Position numbers and translations under genes: made by a program. Of a stretch of DNA of 64,000 nt, positions 24,353-34,559 are shown piece by piece; the stretch's first letter is position 1; each line of letters opens with the position of its first letter. Source of the stretch: Tetragonia tetragonoides (Eukaryota > Streptophyta > Magnoliopsida > Caryophyllales > Aizoaceae); assembly GCA_038025085.1 (NCBI GenBank), contig CM076144.1:2841001-2905000 (forward strand), in the 5' to 3' direction. A model generated the notes under the pieces. The model saw only the letters and a program-made list of their open reading frames with translations, was not told the DNA's origin and searched no databases.

Positions 24353-25444
24353 ATGAGTACTGGTTCGCAACATGATGAAGCTGCTCACCTCACAGGGCTA
24401 AACCTCTACCGGTGGTCCGACGATGTGGCGAAAACCGCCATCCCTTGCCATCAAGGCTTGTTCATATTCAACATCGATGTCACCTCCAAAAAAAAAAATA
24501 ATAATAAGCCTCTTATTGTGAACTTCAATCTAATGTCCCTATGTTATACTCATGAATTGGCAACTCAAGTCATCTCTGATACCAAACTTTTTGGTCCTAA
24601 AGCTGTTGAATTTCTTGCTCAGCAGATAACTGATTATATCAGGACTTGCTTCTATTTTTGTCTTCTAAGCCCTGTTGGCCATGACAGCAGTGATGATGAT
24701 ACTAGACCGTTATGTTGTTGTTGTTTCCATGGACGTTCACCCGATTTCAATTTCGATCGACCCAGGCTTATCTTTGTGGCAGATATTCAGGCCGATAACC
24801 ATCATGGAGGACAACAAGTAGAAGATCAAGAACCAAGGCTGCGGCTAAGACGGCCAATACTTGACAGCAGGTTACTTGCACTTTTGGCCGAATATCAGAG
24901 AGTCTCGAATAGAAGTAATGTCAGAGCTCCTCGTCGAAACAAGAGACGACTACGAGTTCATGTTCATTCAAGAACTAATTATAATTATGATCAACTAACT
25001 AATGAAGATAAGGATGTTACTCATCATGGGGATCATTATGATGAGGAACTCAATGATGTCCTCGACATCTTGAGGTCATGGCACAGTACAGCAGAGAAGT
25101 TCCACCACCCTAGTACTACTTCACCGGCGGCCAAGCGTATTAAGCTTGACCCGAGTAGTGCACCACAACAAGATCACGACTCGCAACCCTTCCTGGTGAA
25201 TAACACGAATTTTCTCAAAGTCAAGCCGTCGTTAGAGATTATTGTAAAGCAAGGGAAAGAGTTAATAAGTGATGGTGATCATGTCTGCTCTATTTGCCTC
25301 GAGAGAACGTCAACAGAAGAGGAAGTTGTCAAGATGGTTAATTGCAGTCATGTGTTTCATAGCCATTGCATATTTAATTGGCTTCCAGGCAAGCATTCAT
25401 GTCCAAATTGTCGATCAAGCAGCTTAGCTGATGTATATATATGA
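24353..25444 (+). CDS. RING-H2 zinc-finger protein, copy 1 (probable E3 ubiquitin ligase)
   Basis: Intronless, 363 residues. The C-terminal RING-H2 finger has all eight ligands: C312, C315, C331, H333, H336, C339, C350 and C353, with the usual W345-P346 region after the sixth ligand. RING-H2 proteins normally recruit an E2 and transfer ubiquitin to a substrate; the substrate here is unknown. A basic stretch PAAKRIKLD at about 258-266 closely resembles the c-Myc nuclear localisation signal, so nuclear location is likely. The N-terminal 100 residues (YRWSDDVAKTAIPCHQGLF and following) are conserved in copy 2 but belong to no family I can name. The middle part is shorter than in copy 2 by roughly 60 residues. 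The ATG was chosen because MSTGS opens both paralogues. No membrane segment or signal peptide is seen. Confidence 0.88.
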   Translation: MSTGSQHDEAAHLTGLNLYRWSDDVAKTAIPCHQGLFIFNIDVTSKKKNNNKPLIVNFNLMSLCYTHELATQVISDTKLFGPKAVEFLAQQITDYIRTCFYFCLLSPVGHDSSDDDTRPLCCCCFHGRSPDFNFDRPRLIFVADIQADNHHGGQQVEDQEPRLRLRRPILDSRLLALLAEYQRVSNRSNVRAPRRNKRRLRVHVHSRTNYNYDQLTNEDKDVTHHGDHYDEELNDVLDILRSWHSTAEKFHHPSTTSPAAKRIKLDPSSAPQQDHDSQPFLVNNTNFLKVKPSLEIIVKQGKELISDGDHVCSICLERTSTEEEVVKMVNCSHVFHSHCIFNWLPGKHSCPNCRSSSLADVYI

Positions 25445-25577
25445 ATTTTATTGCCTTTTAAATTCTCTATATTACAGTTGTTATATATTATCAATTTTGC
25501 CAATTCTCGACAATTACTTTCGTCCATTCTTAGGATAGCAGACACACATACGATCAACATTCAACCATATACTATCT

Positions 25578-25637
25578 ATGCAGTGCGTGGTTGATATGTA
25601 ATCGTGGACAGACATATCAACCACGCGCGCACTGCAT
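25578..25637. repeat. Perfectly stemmed hairpin at the duplication junction
   Basis: ATGCAGTGCGTGGTTGATAT at 25578 onward is matched inverted by ATATCAACCACG...GCACTGCAT ending at 25637. The stem is about 22 bp with one 4-base bulge (CGCG) and a loop of about 12 bases. It lies in the short unique segment between the two duplication copies. Confidence 0.65.
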
Positions 25638-25726
25638 CTCTACCTTCCCCTTCCATCGAACTCAGACCTCATTTAAGTCCATATATAGCATAATCACATC
25701 AATCCAAACTGTAAACTATACCTTTG

Positions 25727-25861
25727 AGAAATTATTACATGGTCCGGCACCAATGCTCCCATCTCTCACAATATAAGTAGGGTACACTCAAATTCATTCC
25801 CTCAAAAAGTGGTAATTGTGAGAGGTGACAGTATGGTCCGGAACTATATAATAATTTCTCC
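25727..25861. mobile_element. Foldback MITE-like element
   Basis: GAGAAATTATTACATGGTCC at the left is mirrored by ATAATAATTTCTCC at the right, and ATCTCTCACAAT inside is mirrored by ATTGTGAGAGGT. The whole is palindromic over about 130 bp. It lies at the junction between duplication copies. Confidence 0.45.
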
Positions 25862-26350
25862 TATCACGATCGAGTCCACGACACTAGTAAAATGATAAGA
25901 ATTGAGGGCAAGTGATCGAAGTAATTGTAATAACAATGACTCAATGAGCATCAAAGTATCCAAGAATGAAATTCAAGTTTTTCTCTTTTAAGTATGTATA
26001 CATACAGTGTCATTTGTCAACGACCACTTACATTAGGTTCCCATAGCCAACAATCCGAAGTGGTCATGCCAAATTATTAAAGTTCCAAATACTATCCTTA
26101 TTAGCTTCTTCATTTTCCGAAATATTTGACTTTAAAATATGCTGGAATTGCATTATTGAAGCTATCAGGCAACGTAGAGTTGGAATATGTACCACAAGAT
26201 TATACACGGCTATATATGCCATTATGTATAAAGCAAAAAAGCCATTACAAACCCAATAGCTTGCACTTTTTCTTTTCTTTTTTTTTGTAGTGGCTATTTA
26301 TTCGTCAAAATCAAAATTTGGTCGTACCCACATTATATTCTCAAATTTGC

Positions 26351-26359
26351 CTATAAATA
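26351..26359 (+). promoter_or_regulatory. TATA box of MIR169 copy B2
   Basis: CTATAAATA matches the same word at 18922 in copy 1, at a similar distance from the hairpin. Confidence 0.6.
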
Positions 26360-26447
26360 ATGAAGTTGGATTTCCAAAATTTTGCATGCAAGTTAGAGAT
26401 AATAAGAGAGATTGAATTGCATTATTTTGAAGATCATAATTTTGCAA

Positions 26448-26640
26448 TGAAGAGAGGATCTTACATGAAGATAAGAGTCAGATTATGTTCGGTAGCCAAG
26501 GATGACTTGCCTGCGTCCTTTGATGAGGGGCTCTCTTGATCGATCTAGATAAGAGGCCTTTGTTGGATGATAGGCAGTCTCCTTGGCTATCCTGACCTGC
26601 TCTTCTCTTTCACGTTAGGTTCTTGTCTTCTTCTTTGAAG
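26448..26640 (+). ncRNA. MIR169: MIR169 precursor, copy B2
   Basis: The mature sequence (starts TAGCCAAGGATGACTTGCC) is at 26493-26513 and the star GGCAGTCTCCTTGGCTATC at 26573-26591; both strands are identical to copy B1. The loop differs by a few substitutions and a short insertion (GATCGATCTAGATAAGAGG), so the two loci are separate and have diverged outside the duplex. The lower stem is retained (GAGAGGATCTTACATGAAG with CTTCTCTTTCACGTTAGG). Appears intact. Confidence 0.92.
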
Positions 26641-27170
26641 CAATGCGTCTCCTTTACATGATTATCCAAAAAAATAAAATAAAAAATGCATGTCATTTAC
26701 CTAGCTTCCTTTATAGATCTTGCGTGGGGCTGATCTATCTCAAGAGGCTAGACGTGGGAGGGAGAGAGAAGAGACAAAGAGAGGGTAGCAGTGGAAAATG
26801 TGAGAGATCACCGTATTATATAGATCGCTCTACACAAGTTCTTAAGATGCGTTAAAATGTCTTCATATATACGATGTTAAAAAAAATCAATTTAACATTC
26901 CCTCGATCTCCAAAGAAATATTACAACAACGAACTACCTAAGAATTATAACAATCAATGTAATCCAGCCTATAAAATATGCAGAAAGAGTTGGGGCTCAT
27001 GTTTTCGTAGTTATATATGTTACATGGTTTTCATTTTCAATTGTTTGAAAACGAAAACGTAACATATATAAAAGATTAAAAGATTGAAATTGACGTACGT
27101 CCAATTGATTAATAACATGCATAACAGAAATTTACGTACATACTTGGAAGTTGGAATTAGTGTACAAAGA

Positions 27171-27261
27171 CAATTATTAATCAATTCAGAGAATTACCTG
27201 AGATTTTGAGAAATTCATAAATCTCAACTTCTCAGGTAATTCTCTGATTGATTAATCTCTA
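27171..27261 (+). other. Candidate small-RNA hairpin H2a
   Basis: The best formed of the four. The 5' arm ATTAATCAATTCAGAGAATT continues into ACCTGAGA, and the 3' arm TCTCAGGTAATTCTCTGATT continues into GATTAAT. The stem is about 28 bp with a single-base bulge (one extra T in CAATTCAG) and a loop of about 20 bases. It lies about 650 bp after MIR169 copy B2, on the same strand. Confidence 0.5.
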
Positions 27262-27352
27262 CCTTTGATAAGTTACACTTATCAAATGAAATCTAAATAT
27301 TGAAGGGATCTCAGGTACAACATTGCATGTTGTACTTGGAAGTGTACAAAGG

Positions 27353-27445
27353 CAATTATTAATCAATTCAGAGAGTTACCTGAGATTTCTAGAAAATCAT
27401 AAATTTTCTCAACTTCTCAGGTGATTCATTGGCTGATTAATCTCA
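27353..27445 (+). other. Candidate small-RNA hairpin H2b
   Basis: The equivalent of H1b in copy 2. The 5' arm CAGAGAGTTACCTGAGA faces the 3' arm TCTCAGGTGATTCATTGG. An A-to-G change in the 5' arm and one in the 3' arm, plus mismatches at the base, make this the weakest of the four stems. Confidence 0.4.
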
Positions 27446-29000
27446 ACCTTTGAAAAAACTACACTACTCAACTTAAATAATCTAAACATTTGAGGGATCT
27501 CATCAGGAAACACTTGATGAATAATTTTGCACCCTATTAGACCCATATTTATAGCATACAAAACAAGTAAAATAAGGTAAGAAATCAGAGCCGATCATAA
27601 GGAATGATTTTCTATTTATTTTTTTTAAAAAAAGCAATGCAATATGCAATGGCCTAAAGGAGGGAAACATATTTTCAAATTATCATTCAATATGCATTGA
27701 AACTAAAGTAATAGAAGCAAAATTGATGCATGAACAAAGAAAAGTGGTCAGTGTACAAATTAAAGAAGAACCATGACTACAAGTTGGACTTTAGTTCAAT
27801 GAAGGGGAAAAATAAAATAATCGTCTGATAATTATTGGTAGCCAACCCAAGCTTCATTATTTAACATTTTTGTAAAAAAAATCTCCATTATTTAACTTAA
27901 AAATAGCGTGCTAAGCAATAAATTACTTGCTAATAATCAGCCAATGGTAAAGATAACAAGTAAACTTCCCTAAAATAAGACTCGGTACTTTTTATATATG
28001 TGGATATAAGTACTTCGCGTTTTTAGATTTAGAAATATTCATCTATCAATTAATGAGGATTTGTATATTATCGCTCTCTATCTACTAACTTACTCAACTA
28101 AGCAAATTTGATATCGTTTCAGCTTAAACAAAAGAAGTTTCCGTCTTTAATTCAACTCATACTTAAAATGTATTTTACCAAATAGCGACTTGATTTGGAT
28201 TTGTTTGTAGTTTCTCCAACTTCTCTTGATTATCATAGCAGTGAGTTTGATGTTTGTGTCAGGAGATCCGTACAATGGCTTTTCTCTTATTTAAGAGGGG
28301 TTTTTTACGTTAAATTGTGAAATGTTGCATGTTTTTAGTTTCTTACATTACTTAATTTCTCCCATCATAGTTACTGTGATTGTGGATATGTATCTATAAC
28401 ATTGTGATCAATATTTCACTAGGCTCCAAATTCTTGCAATATTATGATATTATACACTATTTCTCTCAATTCGAAATATGTTTTTCTATGGTTGTTGGCA
28501 CATATGTTGAATATTGAAAAACCTTTAAAAATGTAAACAAAAAATAAAATGCTGAAATAATTAACATGGTGTGAATATATCTTGTTAAAAAAATACTTGG
28601 TGCGAATGTGCATATTTGGATGATTTTGTTCCTCTTTTGCTTTTTGGGAGGAAATTATCTTCCTATTTTATCCACCTAAAAGGAGATAAGTCAAATTACA
28701 GGCTTGGTTACAGCATGTGTAAGAATATATTCTAAAAATGGGAAAGAATCAAAGAGGTCAAAACATTAGCTGAGCAAATGATGGGACCTAAAAAGGTAAT
28801 GGATATGGGCAATGAGAATCAAATCATAACCATTTTACTTCATGATCTGTTTTGGCCGGTGGCTTTACTTCATGATCTGGTCATATGAGTACATGAAGTA
28901 ATTCAATTGATGGTCATATGTATACAAAGCCAATGTATGTGGCAAGAAAATTTTAATTCATTAGATTGTTACTCGAGATGTAGGGACAATTTATCATACT
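27446..29000. other. Intergenic block shared with copy 1
   Basis: Corresponds to 19975-20914 and 21486-21840 in copy 1. No gene recognised. Confidence 0.5.
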
Positions 29001-29210
29001 GTGGCGCGGCTATACTTGGCAAAATTAGTTGTAACTGTAACTGTAGTTGTCAAATGTTACTAAAAGAAAGAAATTAATAGAAAACTACTATAAATTGTTA
29101 CGAAATGCTAATAAACTAGCTGTTACTGTAGGTGAAAGCTTGCAGTGATAGCTTTCACAAAATTTGCTGTAGCTGTAGCTGCAGACTGAAAATCATCTGG
29201 CAAACGAGTT
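29001..29210. mobile_element. Small insertion specific to copy 2
   Basis: Absent from the matching place in copy 1 (about 23150). It starts near GGCGCGGCTATACTTGGC and ends near ATCTGGCAAACGAGT and has repeated GTAACTGTA/GCTGTAGCT words. Probably a MITE, though ends and target duplication are not clear. Confidence 0.4.
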
Positions 29211-29689
29211 GGTACATGATCATCAAGTTAATTTGTATGAGAATTTTTTGTTGAATATAGGATAGAGTACTCTTGAAATTACATTCCAACTACATACACA
29301 AACCGTTACTTGTGAATCTTTGATTTTATTCCAAAGTCAGCATTTTCAGAGAGTTGACCTTTTACCACCATATTGACTTAGCTAATGGAGTATAAAAAGT
29401 GCAATTAAATACTACAGAGCTGATAATATATAGCATCGTTGCTTTTCTGTCCAAATTCCACTATTTATTGTTATCCACCTAAAGGCGTTAAGGACATGAA
29501 GCACATTGAATTTTGATTATCATGGAGCTCTTTGGGATATATTCTAGTAGGACAAACTTAAAGATCGATTAATATATGTGGATAATAAGCTAGGATATAT
29601 TAGCAGCACTGAGTACAAAAATTCGTATGAGGCGACCTTTATAAGGGACTTATTAATATATGAGTAACGGAGTTTGTTAGAACCAAATC

Positions 29690-32600
29690 TATCTATATAT
29701 TTATCTATATCTATATCTATATCTATCTATATATATATACTAATACTAAAGAAGCTGCCGGAGAGCGAAAATAGACTAGCCATGTGTCAACTTCTCATGA
29801 ATGTGTCAACTTCTCATGAATGTGGCCACGTGTCAATTTCTCATGAGTTTGGCCATGTGTCATTAAAAAAAAAAATTAGAATCCGAAAAACAAAGTGGTT
29901 CCATAAAAATAGAACACTAACTAATAGTTCCATAAAAATAAAACACCTAACTACCGTTTAAATCACCTCAAAAAAAAAAAAAACTGCCCTTTAAATACTC
30001 TAAAAAAAACTAACGTTTAAATAATTACAATGAAAAAAAGAAAAAGGAATTCTAAGCCTACTCCCACCTCCTCCAATTTCTCTGCCACTAATTTGATGTG
30101 ACTTTATACCACTAATTACTGGTATGAGAAAACTAAAAAAACTAAAAAGATCAAGTTTCCTTCTCCAAGCCACAAAACAGAGTGCTAGAAAATGGAGGTT
30201 AATGAGAAGCGAGTGAAATTTGCGAGCAAAAATGTTGAAGAAGATTGAGCAAAAATATTGGTCAAACCCCCTTCTTCTCAATTAGTTTCCAATCTATTGA
30301 GAGGATATTCTGAAACTTCCTCCCATATGAAAAACGGGTATCATGAAATTCTCAAATTGGATGATATTGAGAGGGTAATGGATTTCTTTCACATGTTAGT
30401 GGGTCTAATTTCAATTGTATCCTCACTAAGAATTTAAGTAATCAATACGCAGTGAGTCTATTTTCAAAATTTAGATTGATTTTATGGATTTTGGTATTTG
30501 AATTGATTTGCATATCTATCAATTTTCCCCTCTTTCAGTGTCTGATCTTATTTGTTTGGATTAAGTTGTTAACTTATGCTTAACCACAGTGCTTAAAAGA
30601 TGATTTTATTTATTTATTTATTTTATTTTTTTTTGCAGATGTGCATTGGAATTACCCAATGGGTTGCTGAATGCAAAATTCTAATCTTGATGGTTATCAT
30701 CGAAACAACCAAGGTACTTACACCCTCCGTCATCTGAAGTTCAGAAATCAGAACTATCAAGGTCCTTCCACTCTATATTTATGTTTCATAACTGAGATGT
30801 TCAATGTATTTGTGAGAGCGATTTATTTCACCCTACGCATATAGGACATTTTTCACGAGAGCATAGAAGAAGTCACTGACAGTAAGCACTGAGGTCAGAT
30901 TAAATCTTTATATACTTTTTTCACATTTATGTCCATTTGGTTCAAAATTGTGAATTTACAGTCTTACAATGAGTGCGTAATTCAATTTTTTTTCTTGGTT
31001 TTATTATCTAGAATTGAAAGTTTATATTATGTTATTTTAATTTGTTGGCTCGAAAACATGGTTTGAATTAAAATGTTCTACTTTGGGTTATTTACATGGC
31101 CTGAATTACATTATAAACTTGGCCCATATGTATCTGATGCAATTTAGGGGTATATGTGGTTCATAAAGTGTTAATCTCTTAAATGTATAAGAGGCTATAC
31201 AAAGTACTATACTACTATATATTGAGTTGCATGCTTGTATTTCTCCTTTCTAACATAATCCAGATGGCTTACAGCTGTAAGCTTTTCTCTATGATGTTTT
31301 ATTTGGAATCAAATTTGGATGTACCACATGATATTTTTCTATCTTATTTGATGGAGAATGGAAATTAGAGGCAAATTGCTTGATTGGAAGTATGTAAACT
31401 GGGATAAAAAACGAAGATGCAGAGGTTGCTTTCTGAGTTCTTATTCTTTTTGTAGGGGAAGTTAATTTGCAGGAGTTGGGTAAATATAATAAATGTGCTC
31501 CAATCTCCACTGTACAATGTTTATTATGTGATTAAGTAAGAACAATGTATGATTTGTTATTTTATTTGATGTATTATGTTGGTGTTGAATGATTGAAAAA
31601 CTTGTTATATTTGATTAATTGATTACCTTGATAGGAATGAAGAATTAAATAGTTTGTAGTTAAATTTTTTCTTTTCTTTTCAAGCTAGAGATATGTACAG
31701 TATTTATTTGTTTACTTGAACGATTGAGAATGAATATTGATGTGCCTGATTTAATAACTATTTTTGATGTTCACATGATAAGATGGGGTTGTAATGTTTG
31801 GCGATTGACTTAGGTTTTTTGATAGATATCTATATGCTTCTCTATAAATCATTGAATTGTATGTTCAATAACTAATGCCTTTGATATTTCTATGTCTTTT
31901 ATCAAATCTTTTATATCTGTATCATCATGTTAGTACAAGTTTTTTGATTTCTGTATTTTAACTCTTAATTTGAAATGTGACAAAATGAACTACAATATAA
32001 AGTTTGAGCAACTTTTGTGAACCAAGTGTTGGCATCGGTTGTGGCGACGAGCAAAGGCCCTTATGAGTGTTGCTACCCAACCCAGCAAGAAGCGGAGCCT
32101 ATGAGAGCAATGCATCAATCTATCTTAGAAATCTCCCCTCCCTTCTTGCTTTTGGTGGATAGATTTGGATTGACTCCCCCAATCGGCTTTGTTATATACG
32201 AGTATAATACGAGTATATTCTTTCTTTTCAATATAGACTGGTGGATGTATGTGATTTGCTTATCAAATCTTAGTCTATTTCATTATGGATCATATACATG
32301 CTTGCAACAGGAAAATGCAGGGATGTAATCTTTTTTTGAGCTTATTGCTATAACGGTGGAAGAAGTTAGTACCTATATATTGCTTCAGTATTTAGGATGT
32401 TATAGCAGATGGAATTTACTTCTTTTTTTATGGCGAGAAGATCATGAGAAGTTGGTTTATTTATTTGATAATGTTATTTTTTTGTCATTTAATAATTGAT
32501 TTTAATAAGAAGCTCATAATGCACCAAAAAGCAATGAACATGTGGGAAATGACATTTTGTTGCGTTAGAAAAAATGGGTAATAATTTTCAAAAGAAATTA

Positions 32601-32905
32601 ATGATAATTATCAAGTTGGTAAAAATCCTGCATTGCATGGGTACATGTAATTAGATACCGTTTACAACGTACTTTAAATAAAGTAAAAACTATTATCAAT
32701 TTTATTAATTTATTTGTATTTTTAAAATGGATGGTATCAAATAAATAATTTACATGTAGTTATACTTACAATGACAAACTTTTTTTGTTGCAATATTTTT
32801 TTTCCAACTATATTAAAATTTTTAAATGTTCAATATGAAAATTGTTTATTTAATTGATTTAGATAAACACCTTGCATCGTACGGGTACAAAAATTAGTAT
32901 GAATA
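29690..32905 (+). mobile_element. Helitron-like insertion, about 3.2 kb
   Basis: The block is absent from copy 1 between GAACCAAAT (about 24000) and the RING gene leader. The start is a CTATAT-rich microsatellite, then ATACTAATACTAAAGAAGCT. The right end reads TGCATCGTACGGGTACAAAA followed by ATTAGTAT. No terminal inverted repeats are seen. These ends resemble those of plant Helitrons, and repeated GTGTCAACTTCTCATGAA words near the start are also common in them. A second similar end (GCATTGCATGGGTACATG) at about 32632 suggests two nested or variant termini. No helicase gene is present, so it would be non-autonomous. No captured gene could be identified. Confidence 0.45.
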
Positions 32906-33292
32906 CTATTAGGATTGTCGTATATACAATAATTTTCCTAATATAAGTCAAGCTCACAGATATTATTGCCTAATTTAATTACTAACAGAGACAAGGAAGT
33001 TGACACAATTAAATAATTCGATTCTGCAGTAAAACTAAAAAACGAAAAGAAAAACATTTGAATTTAATTACTACTTGAGCTCCCTGATCTCCTTTGGGGC
33101 CAGAATTACAAAACCAATGGGACACGTCCTAGGATTACTTCCCTTCTTTTTTTTGGTGCAAATTCCCTTCTTTAGTCACCAACATGAACTAGGATTTGTC
33201 AGGTTATAACTCATTACTTGAATGACCTAATGATCAACTTGAATAACCCTCTTGATCAACTTAATTAGCAAGAAAGAGCAAGAGAGAGAAAG

Positions 33293-34558
33293 ATGAGTAC
33301 TGGTTCGCATTATGAAGCCGCTCAACTCACAGGGCTAAAGCTCTATCGGTGGTCCGACGATGTGGCGAAAACCGCCATCCCTTGCCATCAAGGCTTGTTC
33401 ATATTCAACACGATCACCTCCAAAAGTAAACCAGATCAAGAACATGGAGAGGAGAAACACAAGCCTCTTATTGTTAACTTTAATCTAACTTCCCTATGTC
33501 ATATTCATCATAACTTGGCAACAAAAGTCATCTCTGACACCAAACAATTTGGTCCTAAAGCTGCTGAATTTCTTGCTCAGCAGATAACTGTTTATATCAG
33601 GAGTTGCTTCTCTTTTCGTCTTCAAAACCCTGCTCGCCATGATGGGATTGAAGCTCGTCGTTATTGTCGTGCACGTCCATCCGGATTCAATTTCGAACGA
33701 CCCAGACTTATCTTTGTTGCAGATATTCAGGTCGATGACCATCAATCTGATACTGTTGATGAGCATAACAATGGCGATAATGATCAGAAAACGTCTGTTT
33801 CTGATGGTGCTCAATCTGTTAGCAGTCACCACCATGGTGATCAAGGAATACAACGAGAAGAAGATCAAGAACAAGCAGAAATTCAAATAAGCCAGCAGGG
33901 TCCATCTGATGATATTGTGTTAGTAAGACAGCTTAGACAAGAAATATTTGACATGTTAGTTGCACGTTTGGCCGAAAATCAGGGAACCTTGAATGGAAAT
34001 AATGTCAGTGCTTCTTCTCATATGATGGCTGTTTTGAGTGTGTCGCGAAACGAGAGACTAATTCATGTCGATTCAAGAGCTAATCATAATGATCATCAAC
34101 AACAACTAACTAATGAAGATAAGGATGTTACTGATTGTTTGAAAGCTGATGGAAATAATGATGAGGAATTCAATGGTGTCCTCAACATCTTGAGGTCATG
34201 GCACACAGAGAAGCCTAAACCCGTCAGGCGGGGCATGGAGGAGGAAACTCCACCGGCCAAGCGTATTAAGCTTGATCCGAATGCACCACAACCAGTTCAC
34301 AACTCGCAACCCTTCCTGGTGAATACGAATTTGCTCAAAGTCAAGCCATCGATAGAGATCGTAAAGCAAGGGAACGAGTTAAGTGATGGTGATCATATAT
34401 GCTCTATTTGCCTTGAGAGGATGTCAGCAGAAGAGGAAGTTGTCAAGATGGTTCGTTGCAGTCATGTGTTTCATAGCCATTGCATATTTGATTGGCTTCC
34501 AAGAAAGCATTCATGTCCAAATTGCCGATCAAGCAGCTTAGCCAACGTATATATATGA
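33293..34558 (+). CDS. RING-H2 zinc-finger protein, copy 2 (probable E3 ubiquitin ligase)
   Basis: Intronless, 421 residues, paralogue of the gene at 24353. RING-H2 ligands are C370, C373, C389, H391, H394, C397, C408 and C411, all intact, and the protein ends SSSLANVYI. The basic motif PPAKRIKLD at about 320-328 again resembles the c-Myc nuclear signal. The N-terminal block (LTGLKLYRWSDDVAKTAIPC and following) is nearly identical to copy 1. The central region is longer and more acidic and glutamine/histidine-rich (about 145-215, with several DNDQ and HHHGDQ stretches) and looks disordered. The expected function is the same as for copy 1, with unknown substrate. The purine-rich leader (33270-33292) is shared. 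The downstream gene on the other strand is an E2 enzyme. Confidence 0.9.
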   Translation: MSTGSHYEAAQLTGLKLYRWSDDVAKTAIPCHQGLFIFNTITSKSKPDQEHGEEKHKPLIVNFNLTSLCHIHHNLATKVISDTKQFGPKAAEFLAQQITVYIRSCFSFRLQNPARHDGIEARRYCRARPSGFNFERPRLIFVADIQVDDHQSDTVDEHNNGDNDQKTSVSDGAQSVSSHHHGDQGIQREEDQEQAEIQISQQGPSDDIVLVRQLRQEIFDMLVARLAENQGTLNGNNVSASSHMMAVLSVSRNERLIHVDSRANHNDHQQQLTNEDKDVTDCLKADGNNDEEFNGVLNILRSWHTEKPKPVRRGMEEETPPAKRIKLDPNAPQPVHNSQPFLVNTNLLKVKPSIEIVKQGNELSDGDHICSICLERMSAEEEVVKMVRCSHVFHSHCIFDWLPRKHSCPNCRSSSLANVYI

Positions 34559-34559
34559 A

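Larger units (their letters stand above)
18400..25560. repeat. Tandem segmental duplication, copy 1
   Basis: Matches copy 2 (about 25890-35100) in the same order: MIR169 type B, paired hairpins, a block around 21500-21840, a block at 23100-23560, the RING-H2 gene, and a short 3' block at 25505-25560 resembling 35020-35100 beside the E2 gene. Copy 1 alone has an insertion at about 20915-21485, a hAT element at 21857-22585 and the MIR169 remnant at 22770. Boundaries are approximate. Confidence 0.8.

Noticed and set aside
29674..29961. 95-codon frame beginning with isoleucine-tyrosine repeats
   Set aside because: It is a translation of a CTATAT microsatellite at the start of the Helitron-like block.
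33494..33886. 130-codon minus-strand frame and an 83-codon plus-strand frame inside RING gene 2
   Set aside because: Both overlap the well-supported RING-H2 frame and have no motif.
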